From Ensifer sp. BR816 (GTDB taxonomy: Bacteria > Pseudomonadota > Alphaproteobacteria > Rhizobiales > Rhizobiaceae): DNA of 64,000 nt. The stretch covers positions 3,927,342-3,991,341 of the forward strand of contig NZ_KB905370.1 of the NCBI RefSeq assembly GCF_000378985.1, given 5' to 3'. Below the pieces are notes generated by a model, which had not been told where the DNA came from, did no database searches, and saw nothing but the letters and a program-made list of their open reading frames with translations. The first letter of the stretch is position 1. Each line of letters begins with the position of its first letter. Position numbers and translations under genes: made by a program. Below are positions 56,929-64,000 of this stretch, one piece after another.

Positions 56929-58008
56929 ATGTATGTTGCCGTGAAAGGCGGGGAAGCCGCCATTGCCAACGCCCACCGCCTGCTAGCCGACCGCCGCCGC
57001 GGCGACCGCTCGCTGCCCGCGATCACCATTGAGCAAGTGGTCGAACAGCTCGGCCTTGCCGTCGATCGCGTCATGGCCGAAGCCTCGCTCTACGACCGTT
57101 CGCTCGCGGCGCTCGCCGTGCGCCAGGCGCGCGGCGACATGATCGAGGCGATCTTCATCCTGCGCGCCTACCGCACCACGCTCCCCCGCTTCGGCTATTC
57201 CGAGCCGGTCGACACCGCCGGCATGCTGGTCGAGCGGCGCGTCTCCGCCACCTACAAGGACCTGCCCGGCGGCCAGCTTCTCGGCCCCACTTTCGACTAT
57301 ACCCACCGCCTGCTCGATCCGTCGCTCATCGGCGACGAGCCAGTCGCGGCGCCAGCCGTGAAGGAACCGGGCGAACAGGTCATGCGCGTCTCGGACATTC
57401 TCGACGGCGAAGGCCTGATCGAAGGCGACGGCCAGATGCCCGATGGCCATGTGGCGGGCGACCTGACGCGTGAGCCGATGGAATTCCCGATGCCGCGCGA
57501 TCTGCGCCTGCAGGCGCTCGCCCGCGGCGACGAAGGCTTTCTCTTGGCGCTCGCCTATTCCACCCAACGCGGCTATGGCCGCACCCATCCCTTCGTCGGC
57601 GAGGTGCGGATCGGCGAAGTGGAGGTTGAGCTCGATCTGCCTGAGTTGGGCTTCGCCGTCTCGCTAGGCACCATCCGCGTCACCGAATGCCAGATGGTCA
57701 ACCAGTTCAAGGGCTCGGCGAAGCAGCCGCCGCAGTTCACCCGCGGCTATGGTCTCGTCTTCGGCCAGAGCGAGCGCAAGGCCATGTCCATGTCGCTCGT
57801 CGACCGGGCGCTCCGAACCGACGAGTTCAGCGAGGACATCGTCGCCCCCGCGCAGGACCAGGAATTCGTCATCTCGCATGCCGACAACGTCCAGGCGACC
57901 GGCTTCGTCGAGCACCTAAAACTGCCGCACTATGTCGACTTCCAGGCCGAACTCGACCTGGTGCGGCGCATGCGCCACGACAGCTTGCGGCAATCGATGG
58001 CACGTTGA
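56929..58008 (+). CDS. phnI: C-P lyase subunit PhnI
   Basis: The 359-residue protein has the PhnI opening MYVAVKGGEAAIANAHRLL and RGDEGFLLALAYSTQRGYGRTHPFVGEVR in the middle. PhnI is the nucleosidase that, with the core, makes ribose-1-methylphosphonate triphosphate. Gap to phnH is 3 nt, but 285 nt separate it from phnJ. Confidence 0.94.
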   Translation: MYVAVKGGEAAIANAHRLLADRRRGDRSLPAITIEQVVEQLGLAVDRVMAEASLYDRSLAALAVRQARGDMIEAIFILRAYRTTLPRFGYSEPVDTAGMLVERRVSATYKDLPGGQLLGPTFDYTHRLLDPSLIGDEPVAAPAVKEPGEQVMRVSDILDGEGLIEGDGQMPDGHVAGDLTREPMEFPMPRDLRLQALARGDEGFLLALAYSTQRGYGRTHPFVGEVRIGEVEVELDLPELGFAVSLGTIRVTECQMVNQFKGSAKQPPQFTRGYGLVFGQSERKAMSMSLVDRALRTDEFSEDIVAPAQDQEFVISHADNVQATGFVEHLKLPHYVDFQAELDLVRRMRHDSLRQSMAR

Positions 58009-58054
58009 AAAGGGGTAAGGCCGAATGATCGGGTTTGCATCCAGTCTTAGCGGT

Positions 58055-58249
58055 TCAGTCGCCGCCGCCATCCCCACCGCCGCAATCGCCACCGTCACCG
58101 GCATAGACGACACCGGCGTCACCGCCGCCGTCGTTCTTGCGCGCCTTGCTGTCCGGTTCGCGCCTCGGCCGGCGGGCAATGCCGAACAGGCCGGCGACCG
58201 CGGAACACACCACGAAGATTCCAACCACCCAGACGAAAATCTCGCTCAA
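58055..58249 (-). CDS. small membrane-anchored Gly/Asp-rich protein, antisense within phn operon
   Basis: A 64-residue frame on the minus strand: TM helix at residues 4-24 (FVWVVGIFVVCSAVAGLFGI), basic linker, then a Gly/Asp-rich tail with one Cys. The start would be TTG 58249. Tails of this kind (GDGGDCGGGD) occur in small rhizobial proteins as far as I recall. It fills the only large gap in the phn operon and runs against it. Confidence 0.5.
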   Translation of the reverse strand: MSEIFVWVVGIFVVCSAVAGLFGIARRPRREPDSKARKNDGGGDAGVVYAGDGGDCGGGDGGGD

Positions 58250-58293
58250 ATCCTGGCCCCATCAGCGGTCGACACACTCAAGGGTAATTGGCG

Positions 58294-59187
58294 ATGAACA
58301 ACCTTGCCACCTATAATTTCGCCTATCTCGACGAGCAGACAAAGCGGATGATCCGCCGGGCGATCCTGAAGGCAATCGCCATTCCCGGCTACCAGGTGCC
58401 CTTTGCCTCGCGGGAAATGCCGATGCCCTATGGCTGGGGCACCGGCGGCGTCCAGGTCACCGCCTCGATCCTCGGCCCCGATGACGTGCTGAAGGTCATC
58501 GACCAGGGCGCCGACGATACGACCAACGCCGTCTCGATCCGCGCCTTCTTCCAGAAGGTCGCCAATGTCGCGGTCACCACCAAGACGGCGGAGGCGACGA
58601 TCATCCAGACGCGCCACCGCATTCCCGAGGAACCGCTGAATGCGGGCCAGACGCTCGTCTGCCAGGTACCAATCCCGGAACCGTTGCGCTTCCTGGAGCC
58701 ACGCGAGACCGAGACGCGCAAGATGCACGCGCTGGAAGAATACGGCCTCATGCATGTGAAGCTCTACGAGGACATCGCTCGCAACGGCCACATCGCCACC
58801 ACCTATGCCTATCCGGTCAAGGTCGAGGGACGCTACGTCATGGACCCGTCGCCGACGCCGAAATTCGACAATCCGAAGATGCACATGTCGGAAGCGCTGC
58901 AGCTCTTCGGCGCCGGCCGCGAGAAGCGCATCTATGCGGTGCCGCCTTATACGGAAGTCGCCAGCCTCGATTTCGAGGACCACCCCTTCGAGATCCAGAA
59001 ATTCGACAAGCCTTGCGCGCTCTGCGGTGCCGAAAATGTCTATCTCGACGAGGTCGTGCTCGACGACAAGGGCGGACGGATGTTCGTCTGCTCCGACACC
59101 GACCATTGCGAGGATCGGCAAGCGAATGGCCACGTCGGCGCCATGCTCGCTCAGCCTCATCGCGAACGCAAGGAGCCCGCAGAATGA
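58294..59187 (+). CDS. phnJ: C-P lyase radical-SAM subunit PhnJ
   Basis: A 297-residue protein from ATG 58294 with the cluster cysteines at Cys241, Cys244, Cys266 and Cys272 (PCALCG, FVCSDTDHC), the same positions known in E. coli PhnJ. It cleaves the C-P bond. It overlaps phnK by 4 nt. Confidence 0.95.
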   Translation: MNNLATYNFAYLDEQTKRMIRRAILKAIAIPGYQVPFASREMPMPYGWGTGGVQVTASILGPDDVLKVIDQGADDTTNAVSIRAFFQKVANVAVTTKTAEATIIQTRHRIPEEPLNAGQTLVCQVPIPEPLRFLEPRETETRKMHALEEYGLMHVKLYEDIARNGHIATTYAYPVKVEGRYVMDPSPTPKFDNPKMHMSEALQLFGAGREKRIYAVPPYTEVASLDFEDHPFEIQKFDKPCALCGAENVYLDEVVLDDKGGRMFVCSDTDHCEDRQANGHVGAMLAQPHRERKEPAE

Positions 59188-59960
59188 GTGCCGTGCCGCT
59201 TCTCAAAGTCAAGGACGTCTCGAAGTTCTACGGAAGCCGCATCGGCTGCCGCAACGTCTCCTTCGAGCTCTATCCCGGCGAAGTGCTCGCCGTCGTCGGC
59301 GAATCCGGCTCCGGCAAGACGACGCTTCTGTCCTGCCTGTCGACCCGGCTGATGCCGAGCTCTGGCATCATCGAATACCACATGCGCGACGGACAATACC
59401 GCGATCTGGCCCATATGGGCGAGGCCGAGCGGCGCTTTCTGATGCGCACCGACTGGGGCTTCGTCCACCAGAACCCGGCCGATGGGCTCAGGATGACAGT
59501 GTCGGCCGGCGCCAATGTCGGCGAGCGACTGATGGCGGTTGGCGACCGGCACTACGGCAATATCCGCGCGAGCGCCAACGACTGGCTGAGGCGCGTCGAG
59601 ATCGGCGAGGACCGGATCGACGACCAGCCGCGCGCTTTCTCCGGCGGCATGCGCCAGCGCCTGCAGATCGCCCGCAACCTCGTCACCTCGCCGCGCCTCG
59701 TCTTCATGGACGAGCCGACCGGCGGTCTCGACGTCTCGGTGCAGGCGCGCCTCCTCGATCTGGTGCGCGGCCTCGTCCACGACCTAGGGCTGGCGGCGAT
59801 CATCGTCACCCACGACCTCGCCGTCGCCCGGCTTCTGTCGCACCGGATGATGGTGATGAAGGACGGAGCCGTCATCGAGCAGGGGCTGACCGACCGGGTG
59901 CTCGACGACCCGCGCGAGCCATATACGCAGCTCCTCGTTTCCTCGATTTTGCAGGTGTGA
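59184..59960 (+). CDS. phnK: C-P lyase ABC-type ATPase PhnK
   Basis: 258 residues with Walker A GESGSGKTT (39-47), the signature SGGMRQRLQIARNL and Walker B RLVFMDEPTGGLDVSVQ. PhnK binds the PhnGHIJ core. Start ATG 59184 overlaps phnJ stop. Confidence 0.93.
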   Translation: MSAVPLLKVKDVSKFYGSRIGCRNVSFELYPGEVLAVVGESGSGKTTLLSCLSTRLMPSSGIIEYHMRDGQYRDLAHMGEAERRFLMRTDWGFVHQNPADGLRMTVSAGANVGERLMAVGDRHYGNIRASANDWLRRVEIGEDRIDDQPRAFSGGMRQRLQIARNLVTSPRLVFMDEPTGGLDVSVQARLLDLVRGLVHDLGLAAIIVTHDLAVARLLSHRMMVMKDGAVIEQGLTDRVLDDPREPYTQLLVSSILQV

Positions 59961-60007
59961 CGCATGATCCCGAAAAGTGGTTTCCGGTTTTCGGACAAGA
60001 TCATGCG
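59961..60007. repeat. short palindromic repeat between phnK and phnL (47 bp)
   Basis: CGCATGATCCCGAAAAGTGG... paired with ...TTTTCGGACAAGATCATGCG, an imperfect palindrome of a type scattered in rhizobial genomes. It adds the only gap in phnJKL. Confidence 0.7.
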
Positions 60008-60025
60008 CAAAGGAAAGTAGGACAC

Positions 60026-60733
60026 ATGGGAACCCCTCTCGTCGTTTCAGAAGTCGCCAAGAGCTTCACCATGCACTTGCGTGACGGCGTCCGCCTGCCG
60101 GTCGCCGCGAATGTCTCCTTCGCGGTGAAGGCCGGCGAATGCGTCGTGCTCGGCGGCCCTTCCGGGGTCGGCAAGAGCTCGATCCTCAAGATGCTCTACG
60201 GCAATTACGGCGTCGACGAAGGCCAGATCCTGATGGAGCACGACGGCCGGCTCGTGAACCTCGCGAGTGCAGAGCCACGCACCGTGCTCGAAGTGCGCCG
60301 CACCACGCTCGGCTATGTCAGCCAGTTCCTGCGCGTCGTGCCGCGCGTCTCCGCCCTCGATATCGTCGCCGAACCTTTGCAGGCGCGCGGGGTTGCGGCC
60401 GCCGAGGCGAGGGAGCGCGCGGCGGACCTGCTTTCGAAGCTCAACCTGCCAAAGGAACTCTGGGTCTTGCCGCCCGCCACCTTCTCCGGCGGTGAGCAGC
60501 AGCGCGTCAACATCGCCCGCGGCTTCATCACCGATCACAAGATCCTGCTGCTCGACGAACCGACCGCCTCGCTCGATGCGAAGAACCGCGCAGTCGTCGT
60601 CGAGATGATCGCCGAGAAGAAGGCGCAAGGCACGGCACTGATCGGCATCTTCCACGACGCCGAAGTCCGCGATGCCGTCGCCGACCGCATCATCGACGTC
60701 TCCGAATTCTCGCCGAGGAAGCACGCCGCATGA
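60026..60733 (+). CDS. phnL: C-P lyase ABC-type ATPase PhnL
   Basis: 235 residues with Walker [11 protein letters not shown] at 43-52, [15 protein letters not shown] and [14 protein letters not shown]. Required with PhnK for phosphonate use. It overlaps the acetyltransferase by 4 nt. Confidence 0.93.
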   Translation: MGTPLVVSEVAKSFTMHLRDGVRLPVAANVSFAVKAGECVVLGGPSGVGKSSILKMLYGNYGVDEGQILMEHDGRLVNLASAEPRTVLEVRRTTLGYVSQFLRVVPRVSALDIVAEPLQARGVAAAEARERAADLLSKLNLPKELWVLPPATFSGGEQQRVNIARGFITDHKILLLDEPTASLDAKNRAVVVEMIAEKKAQGTALIGIFHDAEVRDAVADRIIDVSEFSPRKHAA

Positions 60734-61344
60734 GCCAGAAGCTTGGTCTCGAACCCTTCATCCATCCGACCGCCAGCGTCACCAATTCGAGGCTCGGACG
60801 CTACACGGAAATTCAGGAACGCTCGCGTCTCGACGAGGTCGAGTTCGGCGACTATTCCTACATCATGCAGGACGGCTCGATCTGGTGCGCGACGATCGGC
60901 AAATTCGTCAACATCGCCGCCGCCGTGCGCATCAATGCCACCAACCACCCGACCTGGCGGGCGACGCTGCACCATTTCACCTACCGCGCGCCGATGTATT
61001 GGGATGATGCGGAGCCCGACCACGACCTCTTCGCCTGGCGCCGGCAAAACCGGGCGACGATCGGCCATGACATCTGGATTGGCCATGGCGCGACGATCCT
61101 GCCCGGGGTCACGGTCGGCAACGGCGCCGTAATCGGCGCCGGCGCGGTCGTGTCGAAGGATGTCGCACCCTACACAATCGTCGGCGGCGTCCCCGCAAAG
61201 CTGATCCGCCAGCGCTTCACCGCCGAGATCGGCGAGGCGATGGACCGGCTCGGCTGGTGGGACTGGGACCACGCCAAGCTGCGCCGGGCGCTGGATGATT
61301 TTCGCGAGCTGACGGCGGATGAGTTTCTGGTGCGGTACGGGTGA
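60730..61344 (+). CDS. phosphonate-locus hexapeptide acetyltransferase
   Basis: A 204-residue left-handed beta-helix protein with hexapeptide runs [37 protein letters not shown] region and the catalytic-type His in [12 protein letters not shown]. It belongs to the transferase group found in phn operons (TIGR03308 type). It may acetylate aminophosphonates, a PhnO-like role, but this is inferred. Confidence 0.88.
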   Translation: MSQKLGLEPFIHPTASVTNSRLGRYTEIQERSRLDEVEFGDYSYIMQDGSIWCATIGKFVNIAAAVRINATNHPTWRATLHHFTYRAPMYWDDAEPDHDLFAWRRQNRATIGHDIWIGHGATILPGVTVGNGAVIGAGAVVSKDVAPYTIVGGVPAKLIRQRFTAEIGEAMDRLGWWDWDHAKLRRALDDFRELTADEFLVRYG

Positions 61345-61374
61345 CGGCAGGCGGCGCGCCTCAATCGCCGCAGA

Positions 61375-61678
61375 AAGACCCCTCCCCAACCCCTCCCCAC
61401 AGGTGGGAGGGCTTACCTGCGGCACGCTCCGCATACACCCCCGAGCCGTGGTGACTTGCGGCGGAGCTGAGTGAGGAAACCAGGTGACGTCAACATCCTA
61501 CACGCTTCTCTTAGAGAATTTGCAGAACCTTCAGCACGCTGCATTTGTTCGAAATGGCGCCCGGTTCAACCACTCGCCATTTCCAACCGTCGCGTCGAGG
61601 ACAGCGGTTGCATGGTGCGGAGACGTTGCCGCACGGTAAGCCCCTCCCACCTGTGGGGAGGGGTTGGGGAGAGGTCTT
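61375..61678. repeat. paired palindromic element, variant copy 5 (about 304 bp)
   Basis: Arms near 61375-61412 and 61638-61678 are inverted CCCCTCCCCAACCCCTCCCCAC-type sequences ending CAGGTGGGAGGG. The longer centre (about 225 bp) holds no gene. It lies between the two convergent operons. Confidence 0.8.
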
Positions 61679-61680
61679 TT

Positions 61681-63399
61681 TCAAGCCTCCTTCGCCACCT
61701 TCAGAAACTCACCGGCCACCCGCGCCACCAGCGCCAGCGAGATCGCGCCGGCGTCCGGGTGGCCGATGCTCTTCTCCGCCAGCGGCCGCGCCCGGCCGAG
61801 CTTTGGCGTCAGGCTGGATGTTGCCTCGGCGGCGTCCTGCGCTGCCTTCGCCGCCGCCTTCCAGGCCTCGACGAGCGGCTTGCCAGCGACGGCCTCTCTT
61901 TCCAGCGTCTCGACGAACGGTACCAGCGCATCGACAAGCGTCTTGTCGCCGACGCGAGCACGACCGAGCCGGGTGACGCCATCGAGCGCCAGCCGCGCCC
62001 CCTTGACGACCGCCGCTTTGCCGATCGTCTCGTCATCGCTGAAGGCATTGCTCCAGGACCTGAGCGCCAGCCCCCAGATCGCGCCGGAGGTGCCGCCGGC
62101 GCGGTCCGCCCAGGCGTCGCCCGCCGCGGCCAGCACGCTCGCTGCCCCGGCACCTGCAGCAACCGCCGTCTTCGCGGCCCCGACCGCGGCGGCGGAGCCG
62201 CGGCGCATGCCCTGGCCATGGTCGCCGTCGCCGGCAATGGCATCGATGCGGCCGAGTTCTTCCTCCGTCTCCTTCAGCGCGGCGGCAATGCTGCCGATCA
62301 GCCGGGCGATGCATTTGCCGCTTTCCCCCGATGCTTCCGACGCAGCTGCGAATGTCTGCGGGCCGTCGGCATCGACGATTTCATCCGTGGCGGGTTCCGC
62401 AGCGATGATCGTGCCCTTGCGCAGCACCGGCGCATCGGCGGGCGCGCGCCACAGCGCTTCCAGCTCCTCGTCGAGCCAGAGAAGCGTCAGCGAGCAGCCC
62501 TGCATGTCGAGGCTGGTGACGAATTCGCCGCATTCGGGATCGACTACCTCGAGGCCTGCGCCTGCCAGTTCCTTGGCGATCGCCGTCCAGAGCACGAAAA
62601 GCTCCTCATACTTGGTCGAGCCGAGGCCGTTCAGCACCGCGGCGACCTTGCTGGTGCCGGCCGGGCGCTCGGCAAGCAGCTTGCCGGCAAAAAGCTTCGC
62701 GAGATCGCTCGCCGTGGAAATCTTCTCCTCGCTGATGCCCGGTTCGCCGTGGATGCCGAGGCCAAGCGCCATCTGTCCTTTCGGAACGGTGAAGAGCGGC
62801 CCGGCCGCGCCCGGCAGGGTGCAGCCGCCGAAGGCGACGCCGAAAGACACGGTGCGGTCATTGGCAAGCCGCGCCAGCCGCTCCACCTCGTCGAGCGATT
62901 TGCCCGCCTCGGCGGCGGCCCCGGCGATCTTGAAGACGACGAGGTCGCCAGCAATGCCGCGGCGTTTGGCGGGCGTTTCCACCGAAGCGCTTGCCACGTC
63001 GTCGGTCACCGGCACGACGCGCACGTCGATGCCTTCCGCCCGCAGCCGCTCGGCCGCAACGCCGAAGTTCAGCACGTCGCCGGCATAGTTGCCGAAGCCG
63101 AGCAGAACGCCGCCGCCCTGGTCCGCATGCCGGCAGACCCGTGCGACGGCGGCCGTCGAGGGCGAGGCGAAGACGTCACCGGCAACCGCCGCATCCGCCA
63201 GACCCGGGCCGACATAGCCGGCAAAGGCCGGATAGTGGCCGGATCCGCCACCGATGACCACGGCGACCTTGCCCTTCGGCACCTTGGTAGAGCGCACCAC
63301 GCCGCCCTTCACCAGGCGGACGTTGCGGGCATAGATCGCGGCGAAACCGGCGAGCGCGGTGGTGGCAAAATCTTCCGGAGCGTCAAAGATCGTCGTCAT
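61681..63399 (-). CDS. fused dihydroxyacetone kinase (DhaK-DhaL), possibly a tetrulose kinase
   Basis: The 572-residue protein fuses DhaK (1-330; GGGSGHYPAFAGYVG, and LGLGIHGEPG with substrate-binding His217) and DhaL (about 360-572; IAGDGDHGQGMRRG ADP/Mg site, WADRAGGTSGAIWG). It is the ATP-dependent type. Relatives phosphorylate erythrulose (DerK/LerK). The cut isomerase gene 4 nt upstream suggests sugar or tetritol catabolism. Confidence 0.9.
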   Translation of the reverse strand: MTTIFDAPEDFATTALAGFAAIYARNVRLVKGGVVRSTKVPKGKVAVVIGGGSGHYPAFAGYVGPGLADAAVAGDVFASPSTAAVARVCRHADQGGGVLLGFGNYAGDVLNFGVAAERLRAEGIDVRVVPVTDDVASASVETPAKRRGIAGDLVVFKIAGAAAEAGKSLDEVERLARLANDRTVSFGVAFGGCTLPGAAGPLFTVPKGQMALGLGIHGEPGISEEKISTASDLAKLFAGKLLAERPAGTSKVAAVLNGLGSTKYEELFVLWTAIAKELAGAGLEVVDPECGEFVTSLDMQGCSLTLLWLDEELEALWRAPADAPVLRKGTIIAAEPATDEIVDADGPQTFAAASEASGESGKCIARLIGSIAAALKETEEELGRIDAIAGDGDHGQGMRRGSAAAVGAAKTAVAAGAGAASVLAAAGDAWADRAGGTSGAIWGLALRSWSNAFSDDETIGKAAVVKGARLALDGVTRLGRARVGDKTLVDALVPFVETLEREAVAGKPLVEAWKAAAKAAQDAAEATSSLTPKLGRARPLAEKSIGHPDAGAISLALVARVAGEFLKVAKEA

Positions 63400-63403
63400 C
63401 GCT

Positions 63404-64000
63404 TCAATGTCCCTGTTCGCGAGGCAGGATGCGCCTCAGATAATCGCGATTGGCGGCGCTGACCGAAAGGCCGTCACCGCCGTAGTGCTCGCAGAGGAAG
63501 GGGCTCTCAAATCCGTACGCCAGGGCCATGCGGATCGCCGCCCGGTAGTTGATGACGCCAAATTCGAGCGGGGCCGGGTGGGTGACGATGAGCCCCGATG
63601 CCGCATCCTCCGTGCGGTTGTAGTTCTTGACGTGCCAATATTTAGCAAAAGGCGCAACCTTTGCCATCATCTCCTGCCAATGCTCGACCGGGCGATGCAG
63701 GCGGATGAGGTTGCCGAGATCGGCATTGATGCCGACATTTTGAAGCCCGACGTCCTCCACAAAGCGCACCGAGCTGTCGGCCGTGCCGAGATAGGTATCC
63801 TCGTACATTTCCAGCGACACTTCGACGCCGAGCTCTTGCGCATGGCGGCCAAGCTCGCGGATCCGTGAAACCGCTGTCTTCCAGGTCGCCGCGTCGTCCG
63901 GGTTCTTCACGCCATCGACGGTCCAGAACCAGAGCACTTGTCTCTGCGCCTCGGTCAGCGGACCGAAGAAGCCGAACGAGACCGAGCCCGCGCCGACTGC
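63404..64000 (-). CDS. sugar-phosphate isomerase/epimerase-like TIM barrel, truncated by window edge
   Basis: The visible 198 C-terminal residues read on the minus strand with no stop to base 64000, so the N-terminus lies beyond the window. They show a xylose-isomerase-like barrel: VSLEMYEDTYLG, VGINADLGNLIRLH, YWHVKNYNR, EFGVINYRAAIRMAL, FLCEHYGGDG. It would act with the kinase downstream of it on a ketose pathway; substrate unknown. Confidence 0.85.
   Translation of the reverse strand, partial: AVGAGSVSFGFFGPLTEAQRQVLWFWTVDGVKNPDDAATWKTAVSRIRELGRHAQELGVEVSLEMYEDTYLGTADSSVRFVEDVGLQNVGINADLGNLIRLHRPVEHWQEMMAKVAPFAKYWHVKNYNRTEDAASGLIVTHPAPLEFGVINYRAAIRMALAYGFESPFLCEHYGGDGLSVSAANRDYLRRILPREQGH

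Noticed and set aside
61471..63462. 663-codon plus-strand frame opposite the dihydroxyacetone kinase
   Set aside because: Starts within a repeat centre and reads as Arg/Gly/Ala-rich antisense. DhaK and DhaL motifs lie on the minus strand.

Overview
The window looks like part of a large replicon of a Sinorhizobium/Ensifer-type alphaproteobacterium. The evidence is high GC with GC-biased third codon positions, three RIME1-type palindromic elements (a family first described in Rhizobium meliloti), many short palindromic intergenic repeats, and a gene set (type II glutamine synthetase, propionyl-CoA carboxylase, methylmalonyl-CoA mutase, C-P lyase) that I recall from the pSymB chromid of S. meliloti. 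Species and replicon are inference. I see no rRNA, tRNA, CRISPR array, transposase or phage gene.

Layout. 1-3.8 kb: cut TPR protein, alpha/beta hydrolase, exonuclease III, a beta-hydroxyacid dehydrogenase and a membrane protein. 4.1-8.9 kb: a TIM-barrel isomerase and an IbpA/IatA/IatP-like inositol-type ABC transporter, with two GGAA-N6-TTCC sites matching the IolR motif, ending in a clear terminator and a perfect RIME1. 9.3-15.8 kb: TctDE-like two-component system, a divergent solute-binding protein and a TctCBA tricarboxylate transporter with a phased direct repeat upstream. 15.9-18.9 kb: a small protein, an LHPP-like HAD phosphatase, glnII with a sigma-54 promoter, and a DUF2735 protein. 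19-25.2 kb (minus): CUT1 sugar ABC transporter followed by an FGE-fold protein without FGE cysteines and a ScyD/ScyE-like beta-propeller. 25.4-30.5 kb: glycosyltransferase, a GntR regulator divergent from a mannitol dehydrogenase/fructuronate reductase-family enzyme, and a sulfite-oxidase-family enzyme with an extra N-terminal domain. 30.6-35 kb (minus): a CUT2 sugar transporter whose two permease domains are fused while its ATPase is half-size. 35.5-37.2 kb: Tat-exported alpha-carbonic anhydrase and an SDR.

37.5-48.8 kb is a near-complete valine/propionate route: isobutyryl-CoA dehydrogenase, 3-hydroxyisobutyryl-CoA hydrolase and 3-hydroxyisobutyrate dehydrogenase, a ScfR/PccR-type regulator, pccB, a small membrane protein, pccA and methylmalonyl-CoA mutase, taking isobutyryl-CoA and propionyl-CoA to succinyl-CoA. 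Only methylmalonate-semialdehyde dehydrogenase and the epimerase are missing. 48.9-54.6 kb is an accessory-looking catabolic cassette of unknown substrate: citrate-synthase-like lyase, PaaK-like CoA ligase, VOC protein and GST, convergent with a membrane protein and an SBP56/methanethiol-oxidase-family protein. 55-61.3 kb is the phosphonate C-P lyase locus (phnF, then phnGHIJKL and a hexapeptide acetyltransferase) with a Pho box and a GntR operator in the phnF-phnG gap and a small antisense ORF between phnI and phnJ. The end holds a fused DhaK-DhaL kinase and a cut isomerase.

A recurring pattern is that each of the three sugar ABC operons has strong secondary structure directly after the binding-protein gene. 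Five paired, inverted palindromic elements of about 150-300 bp punctuate the window, two of them inside operons.
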